Below are positions 1-6,257 of a stretch of 6,262 nucleotides of DNA, piece after piece (within the stretch, counting starts at the first letter, position 1; the number at the start of each line of letters is the position of its first letter). This stretch comes from DASQDN01 sp035630195 (GTDB lineage: Bacteria; Acidobacteriota; Terriglobia; Bryobacterales; Bryobacteraceae). The notes beneath the pieces are model-generated. The model searched no databases and was not told the DNA's origin. It saw only the letters and a program-made list of their open reading frames with translations. The position numbers were made by a program, and so were the translations under genes. Location: contig DASQLD010000372.1 of assembly GCA_035630195.1 (NCBI GenBank), positions 1 through 6,262 on the forward strand, given 5' to 3'.

Positions 1-916
1 AATGACGCATCTCGGCTTGGTATCCGTAAGCGAAGGCCTCTTCGGGAAGAGGTCGCGTCCAACCGAAGCTGATATCCGCTTTCTCGATCACATAACCGGC
101 GGGCCGTGGCGTGAACGATGTGATGGCGGTCGATCTTGTGACATCTGTAAAGATTGATCCTTCCGAACCATGAATTTCATTGCGCAAATCCAAGCCACCC
201 TTCGTCGTCCAGGAAAGTTCGCAATGACCGATACCGCCGCTTGCAAACTTGAGCACGAGCAGAGCATTGTCCTCCCCTTTCGTGCGATTGTGATGCACCA
301 GCGTCGCGCCCCAAGCCATCACTTCCACTACCTTGTCGTCTTTGCCAAAAAAATAACGGGCAGCCTCCACGCAATGACACCCAAGATCATTGAGAGCGCC
401 CCCACCCGTCTGCTCGACATCCCAGAAATGCGGGCTGTGGGGACCGCTGTGCGACTCGCGCGATCGAACCCAAAGAATTCGGCCCAGACTACCGGCTTCG
501 ATCGTCTCTCTGGCCTTCACGACAGCAGGAGCAAACACTTCCGTCTCCGCATATCCGTGAATCGCGCCGGACTTTTTAGCTGCCGCGAACATCTGTTTCG
601 CTTCGTCTCGATTGCGTGCCAACGGCTTCGTACAGACTTGATTTCGTTTGGCCTTCGACAGCTTGAGGGAGGCTGGAAGATGCTCCTGATTAGGTAGCGC
701 GATGATATACAGATCGATGTCATTGAGCGCGATCACCGCATCGAGGTTCGTCGATGTCGCTTGGATTCCCCACCGGTTCGCAAATGCCTTTGCCCGCCTT
801 GGTGTACGCGAGTAATTCAGAACGACCTCATGTCCAGGAACATTCGCGAGGCCCTGCATGTAAAACTCGGCGACGAATCCCGAGCCCAACATCGCTATCC
901 TGACTGGCTTATTCAT
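1..916 (-). CDS. Gfo/Idh/MocA-family NAD(P)-dependent oxidoreductase, C-terminus cut by window edge
   Basis: My reverse-strand translation gives 305 uninterrupted residues from an ATG at 916-914 to the window edge, so the C-terminal end is missing. The N-terminus is a Rossmann fold with the dinucleotide-binding loop LGSGFVAEF (residues 10-18). Residues 95-102 (CTKPLARN) match the family's catalytic-lysine motif, usually EKP; Lys97 is kept and the preceding Glu is Thr. Residues 171-183 (GGGALNDLGCHCV) fit the conserved D-x-G-x-H segment, with Asp177 and His181 as likely active-site residues. The family is cytoplasmic and oxidises or reduces sugars, inositols or related polyols with NAD(P); the substrate is not identifiable here. 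The start overlaps the end of the upstream SIS gene by 8 bases (ATGAATAA), and a GAGG lies 7 bases before the ATG, so the two are probably co-transcribed and translationally coupled. Family assignment is firm; function within the family is open. Confidence 0.93.
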   Translation of the reverse strand, partial: MNKPVRIAMLGSGFVAEFYMQGLANVPGHEVVLNYSRTPRRAKAFANRWGIQATSTNLDAVIALNDIDLYIIALPNQEHLPASLKLSKAKRNQVCTKPLARNRDEAKQMFAAAKKSGAIHGYAETEVFAPAVVKARETIEAGSLGRILWVRSRESHSGPHSPHFWDVEQTGGGALNDLGCHCVEAARYFFGKDDKVVEVMAWGATLVHHNRTKGEDNALLVLKFASGGIGHCELSWTTKGGLDLRNEIHGSEGSIFTDVTRSTAITSFTPRPAGYVIEKADISFGWTRPLPEEAFAYGYQAEMRH

Positions 917-1679
917 AGAGATGCCTCAGACTCTTTCGATAAGACTCGTAAAATCGCTCGAGCTGTTCCTCAGCGCTGCTGTTCCCGATGAATTGGTGGC
1001 TCGGAAGAAGTACGGGCTTGACGCCACGTGCAAGCAACTCCTCCGCGGTTGCGCAACGCAGCATGTTGATGATCATTCCGCCTGTCACCGTCGAAGTCGG
1101 ACCTGTTCGCCATTCGAGTCCCTCCATCTCGACAACACAGTCGCCTGGCGGGCATTGATTATCCAAAATGATGTCGGCGACATCTACAAGTTTTTTGCCG
1201 GAAGAGTGGGCCGGGACCGACTGCTCACAGTGCTGCTTCGAGACAATTCCGATTACCGGAAGGCCGCGTCTCCTGGCGCCGAGCGCCATCTCGACAACTA
1301 CCGGGCGTATGCCGCTGGTCGAGATCACGATAAAAGCGTCGTTCGGTCCGAAGTGGAAGCCTTTGAGGATCGCTTCCGAGTATCCTTCGAATTTCTCCAG
1401 CGTCAACGGAGCTCGCAAACCATTTGTTCCAACGATGTTCGCGTGGTTCGACAATGCAAGTTCCACCAGTGCGACAAAGCCGACAAAGCAGCCTTGGCGG
1501 GGCGTCATCTCTTCGCACATCATGCGGGAGTGACCGTTACCGAAGAGGAAAACCAAGCCACCCTTCGCTATACTGTTCGCGCATACCTTAGCCGCGCGTT
1601 CAATATGCGGCGCCGTCTCAGTCCGGACCTTCTCGAGTAGAGCTGTGGTCTTATCGAAGTAACTGGAAGCTGCGTTCAC
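909..1679 (-). CDS. SIS-domain sugar isomerase-like protein (UPF0309 type)
   Basis: A 256-residue protein with the SIS (phosphosugar-binding) fold, close to the usual length of about 240-250 for the UPF0309 group it resembles. Visible family segments are FLFGNGHSRMMCEEM (44-58), the phosphate-loop-like serine/threonine run VISTSG (118-123), AHSSGKKL (157-164), CPPGD (176-180) and RTGPTSTVTGG (191-201). SIS proteins bind phosphorylated sugars as isomerases, etherases or regulator domains; this subgroup has no well-established reaction that I know. No helix-turn-helix or membrane segment is seen, so a cytoplasmic enzyme is likelier than a regulator. The start is a GTG at 1679-1677; no in-frame ATG lies nearby, and family proteins begin just before the YFDK segment, here residues 7-10. 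No clear Shine-Dalgarno precedes it. It is the first gene of a two-gene minus-strand unit with the oxidoreductase and is divergent from the SDR gene, with only 14 bases between start codons. Confidence 0.9.
   Translation of the reverse strand: MNAASSYFDKTTALLEKVRTETAPHIERAAKVCANSIAKGGLVFLFGNGHSRMMCEEMTPRQGCFVGFVALVELALSNHANIVGTNGLRAPLTLEKFEGYSEAILKGFHFGPNDAFIVISTSGIRPVVVEMALGARRRGLPVIGIVSKQHCEQSVPAHSSGKKLVDVADIILDNQCPPGDCVVEMEGLEWRTGPTSTVTGGMIINMLRCATAEELLARGVKPVLLPSHQFIGNSSAEEQLERFYESYRKSLRHLYE
924..929 (-). promoter_or_regulatory. Ribosome binding site for the Gfo/Idh/MocA gene
   Basis: On the minus strand CTGAGG lies inside the final codons of the SIS gene, with its GAGG core 7 bases before the ATG at 916. 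It supports that start and the translational coupling implied by the 8-base overlap. Confidence 0.55.
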
Positions 1680-1693
1680 TTGTTCAGGATGAC

Positions 1694-2419
1694 ATGGGTA
1701 AACTCGACGGCAAAGTAGTCTTTATCACAGGCGCGACGGGGATCGGCGCCGCAACTTCCCAACAAGCGCGGAATCAAGGGGCGCAGGTCTTCACCGCTTC
1801 GCTCGATGGCGAATCCTTTACCGGTGATCTATCTGTTGAAGCCAATGTGATTTCAGCCGTCGCCGCATGTCTCAAGGAATTTGGGCGCATTGATGCGTTG
1901 TTCAACGTAGCCGGAATCAGCGGCCGGCGCTTCGGAGATGGCCCGCTGCATGAATGCACGGTGGAAGCATGGGACACCCTGATGGCGGTCAACGTCCGCT
2001 CCCAGTTCCTGGTGTCCCGTGAAGTCGTTCGGCACATGCTTGAACGAAGGCGTGGCGGCTCGATCGTCAATATGGCGAGCGTACTCGCTATTTCGCCCGA
2101 ACCACAGCGCTTTGCTACGCATGCTTACGCAGCGGGCAAAGGCGCAATCATCGCGCTAACTACGAGCGCCGCGGCTTATTACGGAGAACATGGAATTCGT
2201 TTCAACGCCCTCGCGCCTGGTTTGGTGCAGACTCCGATGAGCAAGCGAGCGCAGGATAGCGCTGAGATTCGAGAATTTATACGCGGAAAACAACCACTTG
2301 CGGAGGGATTTATCGAAGCCGGTGATGTAGCGGCTGCGGCGCTCTTTCTTCTGAGCGATGATTCGCGCTACATCACCGGGGAAGTTCTGACGGTAGACGC
2401 TGGCTGGCGTTTCGCTTAG
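1694..2419 (+). CDS. SDR-family NAD(P)-dependent oxidoreductase
   Basis: A 241-residue classical short-chain dehydrogenase/reductase, near the common 245-260 length. Catalytic features are complete: NVAG (71-74, the NNAG position), Asn100 in MAVNVRS, Ser129 in NMASV, and Tyr145/Lys149 in YAAGK. APG (174-176) and the C-terminal ITGEVLTVDAGW (227-238) are typical. The N-terminal cofactor loop is odd: residues 12-18 read TGATGIG, one residue shorter than the canonical TGxxxGIG. The stretch after the second strand (VFTASLDGESFTGDLS, 32-47) is also shortened, as in some compact SDRs. The family oxidises alcohols or reduces ketones, often on sugars, polyols or acyl groups; the substrate is unknown here. 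The start fits the usual MGKLDGKVVFITG opening. An AGGA sits only 4 bases before the ATG, a tight spacing. The gene is divergent from the SIS gene, and its stop overlaps the stop of the convergent Dabb gene. Confidence 0.94.
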   Translation: MGKLDGKVVFITGATGIGAATSQQARNQGAQVFTASLDGESFTGDLSVEANVISAVAACLKEFGRIDALFNVAGISGRRFGDGPLHECTVEAWDTLMAVNVRSQFLVSREVVRHMLERRRGGSIVNMASVLAISPEPQRFATHAYAAGKGAIIALTTSAAAYYGEHGIRFNALAPGLVQTPMSKRAQDSAEIREFIRGKQPLAEGFIEAGDVAAAALFLLSDDSRYITGEVLTVDAGWRFA

Positions 2420-2784
2420 TTCGTAATGTCGTGCGTTCGGCTTTCACCTCGGATCGGCATGTATACCTCGTACCAAGCTTTCTGCGCCGGACTGTCGGCG
2501 TACTTCTTCAGCGCTTCCTCACTCTCGAACTCCATAACGATGATGTTCTTGTAGCCTTCGTCCAGTTGCATTTTGATCGGCCGGGTCCAGACGTTCTTCA
2601 GTCCGGGATAGTTCATGGTCTCGGCTGCTTTCAACGCCTTCGCGATCTGAGCATCCGTAGTGCCCGCCTTCCACTGAATCGTGATCACATGGATTACGCT
2701 CTTCGGCTTGCCCGGCGCCGCAAACACCGACGTGGTCATCAGCGCGAGGGCGGCGAAAATAGCTAGCAAAGTTTTTCGAGTCAT
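2416..2784 (-). CDS. Secreted Dabb-domain (stress-responsive A/B barrel) protein
   Basis: A 122-residue protein from the ATG at 2784-2782. Residues 1-22 look like a Sec signal peptide: basic MTRK, a hydrophobic stretch, then cleavage likely after SVFA. The mature part matches a Dabb ferredoxin-like barrel: strand IHVITIQWK (31-39), helix TTDAQIAKALKAAE (42-55), strand NIIVMEFES (80-88), helix SEEALKKYADSPAQKAWYEVYMP (88-110, given in part as ALKKYADSPAQKAW) and a closing strand. Dabb proteins are usually small dimers; many lack a known reaction, so only the fold is claimed. The protein should act in the periplasm or outside the cell. A start 12 bases upstream (2796) is possible, but GGAAG lies 5 bases before the chosen ATG, and MTRKTLL is a better signal-peptide N-terminus. 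The gene stands alone on the minus strand, divergent from the ROK gene and overlapping the SDR stop by 4 bases. Confidence 0.85.
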   Translation of the reverse strand: MTRKTLLAIFAALALMTTSVFAAPGKPKSVIHVITIQWKAGTTDAQIAKALKAAETMNYPGLKNVWTRPIKMQLDEGYKNIIVMEFESEEALKKYADSPAQKAWYEVYMPIRGESRTHDITN

Positions 2785-2816
2785 AGTTGCTTCCATAGTA
2801 GCCCGCTTCTTAGCTC

Positions 2817-2824
2817 CTTATACT
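2817..2824. promoter_or_regulatory. Candidate overlapping divergent -10 elements between Dabb and ROK genes
   Basis: CTTATACT contains TATACT on the plus strand (2819-2824) and TATAAG on the minus strand (2822-2817), each one mismatch from TATAAT. Neither has a convincing -35 hexamer at 16-18 bases. The plus-strand element would place the transcript start almost on the ROK Shine-Dalgarno, so this is a weak call. Since the gap is only 57 bases, promoters for one or both genes should nevertheless lie here or in the neighbouring 5' coding ends. Confidence 0.3.
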
Positions 2825-2829
2825 CGGAT

Positions 2830-2834
2830 GGAAG
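2830..2834 (+). promoter_or_regulatory. Ribosome binding site for the ROK gene
   Basis: GGAAG lies 7 bases before the ATG at 2842 and supports that start. It sits in the right arm of the inverted repeat. A four-codon reading frame (ATG at 2828, M-E-A-N, stop TAA at 2840-2842) overlaps the ROK start as TAATG but has no Shine-Dalgarno of its own and is probably chance. Confidence 0.6.
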
Positions 2835-2841
2835 CAAATTA

Positions 2842-3813
2842 ATGGATTACGTTATTGGATGCGATGTTGGCGGGACTCGCCTGAAGTACGTAGCAGTCAC
2901 CAAGTCCGGCAGAGTTGTCAAGAAAAATATCACTCTCTCCGGAGCTGATCGCGGCCCCGAGTATCTGGTGAATTCGCTCGCCACCACCGTCGACGACGCC
3001 GAAGCAGCACTCGGCGCACGGGCTAAGGCGCTAGCTTTCGGCATCTCGGGCGCAGTGAATCCCCAAAAAGGCGTCGTGCTTCTACCGGGCAAGTTCGCTA
3101 ATCTGGAAGGCTATCCACTAGTCCCGAAGCTGCGGAAGCGCACGCGAATACCAGTTGTCGCCGAGAACGATGGCCGCATCTCGATCATTGCCGAGAAGCA
3201 CTATGGCGCGGCTCGAAAGCGAAAGTGGGTGGTCTGCCTGACGATCGGGACGGGGTTAGGCTCAGGTGTGATGCTCGATGGCCAGATTTTGCGCGATCCG
3301 TTCCTCCAGTTCGGCACGCAGATTGGACACATCGTCCTACAAGCCGATGGTGGCCGTCTTTGCATGACCGGAGCGCGTGGGACCGCCGAAACGCTCTGCG
3401 CGGCGACTGCCCTTGCCATGCAGGTCCGCGATGGGCTGCAACGCGGCGTTCCGTCGCGCTTGACGGAACAATACTTGGAGAATCCCCATAGTATCGACTT
3501 CGCCGCCGCAATTAGAGGTGTTGACCAGGGCGATCCACTCTGCATCGACGAACTAAAGCGCTGGACCGAGCATCTTGGATGGCTAGTCCTTAGTGCTGTG
3601 CATGCCTTCGCGCCAGAGCTAGTCATTCTGAGCGGAGGCGCCACAAGCGCAGCCAATCATTTTCTTCCCGCCGTCCGCGAACAAGTGAACCGGCATGTGT
3701 TTCGCTATCCCAAAGGAAAACCGGTGCCAATCGTCGTCTCGCGAATGGGCGAGTTTGCGGGCGCTATGGGCGCTGCGGCCCTCGCTTGGGAAGCGGCAAG
3801 GCGCGTAGACTAG
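2842..3813 (+). CDS. ROK-family sugar kinase-like protein
   Basis: A 323-residue protein of the ASKHA/ROK fold, the usual size for a ROK sugar kinase without a DNA-binding domain. The first phosphate loop is CDVGGTRLK (7-15, Asp8). The catalytic base is probably Asp110 in AENDGR (107-112), followed by IGTGLGSG (135-142) and the C-terminal adenosine motif LSGGATS (263-269). The sugar/zinc region keeps IGH (161-163) and Glu183, but the usual CxCGxxGCxE reads CMTGARGTAE (174-183), so two of three zinc-ligand cysteines are threonine. ROK kinases phosphorylate glucose, fructose, N-acetylglucosamine or N-acetylmannosamine using ATP in the cytoplasm; the substrate here cannot be named. No N-terminal helix-turn-helix is present, arguing against a ROK repressor. 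It is the first gene of a probable two-gene unit with the peptidase and may supply the phosphorylation step for the sugar-enzyme genes nearby. Confidence 0.9.
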   Translation: MDYVIGCDVGGTRLKYVAVTKSGRVVKKNITLSGADRGPEYLVNSLATTVDDAEAALGARAKALAFGISGAVNPQKGVVLLPGKFANLEGYPLVPKLRKRTRIPVVAENDGRISIIAEKHYGAARKRKWVVCLTIGTGLGSGVMLDGQILRDPFLQFGTQIGHIVLQADGGRLCMTGARGTAETLCAATALAMQVRDGLQRGVPSRLTEQYLENPHSIDFAAAIRGVDQGDPLCIDELKRWTEHLGWLVLSAVHAFAPELVILSGGATSAANHFLPAVREQVNRHVFRYPKGKPVPIVVSRMGEFAGAMGAAALAWEAARRVD

Positions 3814-3815
3814 AA

Positions 3816-6230
3816 ATGGTGAAGTACCTGTTTGCGCTCGCCCTGTTCGAGATCACAGTGCTGAGCGCCATCTCCAGCGGCGCCGAAGGCACGGCAGCGT
3901 CCATTTCCCGAGCCATCCAGCAGTCCAGCCTTGAGCCGGCCGAATGTTATCGCGTTCGCGATCTCTCTTTTCAGAAGGAAGACGTCAAGGTCTATCTCAA
4001 CGAGGGTCATCTGATTTTTGCCAAGCCCGTACAAGGCAGACGCCTGGCAGCGGTCTTTGTCGCGGATGTGCCCGGCGGCGACGCGGAACTTATGGTATTT
4101 CCTCCGCACAGCAGCGAGCGTCGTTCCCTCGCTATGTTCACCAAGAGTCCCAATCTGAACGAGCACTTCATGGCTGCGGTATTCATCTTCAGCGACAACA
4201 CCGGGGCCGAACTGCTCGACATGCTTAAGGATGGTAAGAAAGAACCCGACTCGGGGTTAGTTCTCGCAGAGCAGTTCGACAGCGTTGTCCGCAATATCGC
4301 GACGAGTTATGAGATCAGGCTCGTGCACGACATGCTGTCGCCGGACTGGCAGCGGGAAGGTGTTTTCTTCGCCGCAGTCAGCGGAAAGACCCTCGGCAAT
4401 TTCGATGTCTTATACGATCCTCGGGCTCGGGACCAAGTGCTGGTGGGCCAACTCGTTTTCAATGAGAACCGCCGGTTCTTCGATACCTGGGCGAGCTTCC
4501 GGTCGCGCTCAATTCGCAACGGCGTCCGGACGCCGTCGCAGGATCCATTCGCTTTCCGCAACTTTGTGATCGATGCAACGCTTGATCCGGACCTCACGCT
4601 CAAGGCAAAAACGCGCGTGGAAGTGGTCGCCAAATCAGCTTCGAACAGAGTTGTCGTGTTCGATCTCTCACGTCGCATGAAGGTCACCGATGTCCGCATC
4701 GACGGAGAGCCGGTCGAATACTTCACCCGAGAATCTCTTCGTGCGAACCTCATCCGGAATGCCGAAAACGAAGCATTCATGGTGATCCTTCCCAAGTCTC
4801 TAGGGGCCGGAGAGACCAGGACCATCGAAATCGCGCACGAAGGAGCAGTGGTCTCATCATCAGGCAACGGTGTCTACTATGTCACGTCACGCAATAATTG
4901 GTACCCCGGCCATGATGGTGTGTTTGCCACGTACGACATTACGTTTCGGTATCCAAAACACCTGCAGTTGGTCTCGACAGGCGCGGTCGTTGAAGATCGC
5001 TCGGAGCTCGAAACCCGAATCACGCGCCGGAAGGTAAATTCGCCAATCCGCTTTGCCGGCTTCAATCTCGGAGATTATGAGAAGGCGTCCGGAGTTCGCG
5101 CAGGATTCACTATCGAGGTCTATGCCAATCGCAAGGTTGAACCCGCGTTGCAACGTCAGCGCGAGTATGTGCCTGTTCCGCCCCCGATGCCCGGTCGGAT
5201 CGGGAGACGGCAGGCGCCTGATCTACTCGCTCTTCCAATCGTTACGCCTGCCCTGGATCCCAAATTGCGTCTGACGGCTTTGGCGGATGAGATCGGATCT
5301 GCAATGGAGTTCATGAGTACTCACTTCGGACCTCCGCCTTTAAAGACTCTTACCGTCTCGCCGATACCGGGCGCATTCGGCCAGGGCTTTCCGGGACTGC
5401 TATACCTCTCGACGCTCGCTTATCTGAATCCGAATGAGCTTGCGATTCCTGTGCGTACCGATTCGCAGCGGCGGTTCTTTAGCGACCTGCTGCATGCGCA
5501 TGAAGTGGCGCATCAGTGGTGGGGGAACCTCGTAACTTCCGCTTCTTACCAGGACGACTGGCTCATGGAAGCGCTCGCGAATTATTCTGCCCTTATGTTG
5601 CTCGAAAAGAAAAAGGGGCGAAAGGCGCTCGAAGAAGTGTTGGATGAATATCGGCAGCATCTGGTCGCGGAAGGGACCGAAGGAAAGACCGTGGAATCGG
5701 CGGGGCCCATTGTGTGGGGTACGCGACTGAATTCGTCTCAGGCGTCGAACTATTGGCGGGTGATCATGTACGAAAAAGGCGCCTGGATCGTGCACATGGT
5801 TCGCGTGCGGCTGGGCGACGCGGCGTTCCTGAAGATGTTGAACGCGTTGGCTCAGCGCAATCGATATTCTCGTGTGAGCACCGAGACTTTTCAGAAGCTT
5901 GCAGCCGAGTTCGCGCCTGCCGGATCCGATGATGCCAGCTTTGAGAACTTTTTCGAGCAATGGGTTTACGGCACCGGCATACCACAGCTAAAGCTCTCGA
6001 GTTCTGTCCGGGGGAAGGCGCCGCGTGTCCGTGTGACCGGATCCATCGCGCAAACCGGCGTGGATGAGGAGTTCTCCGTCACCGTCCCTGTCGAGATGCA
6101 ACTGCCCGGCAAAAAATCGACTACGAAATGGGTTCGCACGTCGAGTGAGACGATCAGTTTCGCGTCCGATGTACCTCAACCTCCTGTCCGAATCGCGATT
6201 GATCCGTACGCCGTGTTGATGCGTCGGTAA
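3816..6230 (+). CDS. Exported M1-like zinc metallopeptidase (gluzincin) lacking the GAMEN motif
   Basis: An 804-residue protein from the ATG at 3816. Residues 1-23 resemble a signal peptide (MVKYLFALALFEITVLS, then SGA), so export is likely. Residues about 24-235 form a region I cannot assign. Residues about 245-430 resemble the M1 N-terminal beta domain, including NWYPGHDGVFATYDITF (361-377). The catalytic domain carries HEVAH (562-566) and, 18 residues after its last His, Glu585 in WLMEALANY: the HExxH-x18-E zinc site of M1 enzymes. Tyr652 in MYEKGAW is the likely transition-state tyrosine. Where aminopeptidases have GxMEN, this protein has GAFGQGFPGLLYLS (519-532), so the N-terminus-binding Glu appears absent and classical aminopeptidase activity is uncertain. 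The last ~80 residues look like a beta-rich M1 C-terminal domain. An in-frame ATG at 3786 would overlap the ROK gene by 28 bases and bury the signal peptide, so 3816 is preferred. It begins 2 bases after the ROK stop without a good Shine-Dalgarno, suggesting translational coupling. Confidence 0.9.
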   Translation: MVKYLFALALFEITVLSAISSGAEGTAASISRAIQQSSLEPAECYRVRDLSFQKEDVKVYLNEGHLIFAKPVQGRRLAAVFVADVPGGDAELMVFPPHSSERRSLAMFTKSPNLNEHFMAAVFIFSDNTGAELLDMLKDGKKEPDSGLVLAEQFDSVVRNIATSYEIRLVHDMLSPDWQREGVFFAAVSGKTLGNFDVLYDPRARDQVLVGQLVFNENRRFFDTWASFRSRSIRNGVRTPSQDPFAFRNFVIDATLDPDLTLKAKTRVEVVAKSASNRVVVFDLSRRMKVTDVRIDGEPVEYFTRESLRANLIRNAENEAFMVILPKSLGAGETRTIEIAHEGAVVSSSGNGVYYVTSRNNWYPGHDGVFATYDITFRYPKHLQLVSTGAVVEDRSELETRITRRKVNSPIRFAGFNLGDYEKASGVRAGFTIEVYANRKVEPALQRQREYVPVPPPMPGRIGRRQAPDLLALPIVTPALDPKLRLTALADEIGSAMEFMSTHFGPPPLKTLTVSPIPGAFGQGFPGLLYLSTLAYLNPNELAIPVRTDSQRRFFSDLLHAHEVAHQWWGNLVTSASYQDDWLMEALANYSALMLLEKKKGRKALEEVLDEYRQHLVAEGTEGKTVESAGPIVWGTRLNSSQASNYWRVIMYEKGAWIVHMVRVRLGDAAFLKMLNALAQRNRYSRVSTETFQKLAAEFAPAGSDDASFENFFEQWVYGTGIPQLKLSSSVRGKAPRVRVTGSIAQTGVDEEFSVTVPVEMQLPGKKSTTKWVRTSSETISFASDVPQPPVRIAIDPYAVLMRR

Positions 6231-6251
6231 GTCTTCGCAGAAAACGCGCGA

Positions 6252-6257
6252 TATAAT
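6252..6257 (+). promoter_or_regulatory. Possible -10 promoter element for a gene beyond the window
   Basis: A perfect TATAAT lies 21 bases after the peptidase stop, in the 32-base noncoding tail. No good -35 hexamer is seen at 16-18 bases, and the expected transcript start would fall just past the window edge. No terminator hairpin is visible between the stop and this site. Confidence 0.3.

Larger units (their letters stand above)
2787..2837. repeat. Perfect 10-bp inverted repeat flanking the divergent Dabb/ROK promoter region
   Basis: TTGCTTCCAT at 2787-2796 is the exact reverse complement of ATGGAAGCAA at 2828-2837, with 31 bases between. Arm centres are 41 bases apart, roughly four helical turns. 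Each arm contains the GGAAG that serves as likely Shine-Dalgarno for the gene on its side, so part of the match may reflect shared function as ribosome binding sites. It could also be a paired operator. The repeat is certain; the role is not. Confidence 0.6.

Noticed and set aside
170..697. A 175-codon plus-strand open frame at the left edge
   Set aside because: It lies opposite the well-supported Gfo/Idh/MocA coding region and shows no recognisable motif.
921..1640. A 239-codon plus-strand open frame antisense to the SIS gene
   Set aside because: Its translation resembles no family and is rich in Arg, Cys and His as expected of a shadow frame; the opposite strand has clear UPF0309/SIS motifs.
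1721..1726. GATAAA on the minus strand, with TG upstream, as an extended -10 for the SIS gene
   Set aside because: Two mismatches to TATAAT, no convincing -35, and the bases are constrained by the conserved SDR sequence FITGA on the other strand.
2814..2819. AAGGAG on the minus strand as Shine-Dalgarno for the Dabb gene
   Set aside because: It is 17 bases from the nearest candidate ATG (2796), too far; GGAAG 5 bases before the ATG at 2784 fits better.
3786..3815. Upstream ATG extending the peptidase by 10 residues
   Set aside because: It would overlap the ROK gene by 28 bases and place MGSGKARRLE before the signal peptide; the ATG at 3816 gives a normal signal-peptide N-terminus.
4307..4867. 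A 186-codon minus-strand frame inside the peptidase gene
   Set aside because: Shadow of the peptidase reading frame, with Ser/Arg-rich low-information translation and no motif; the frame at 5400-5960 is rejected for the same reason.
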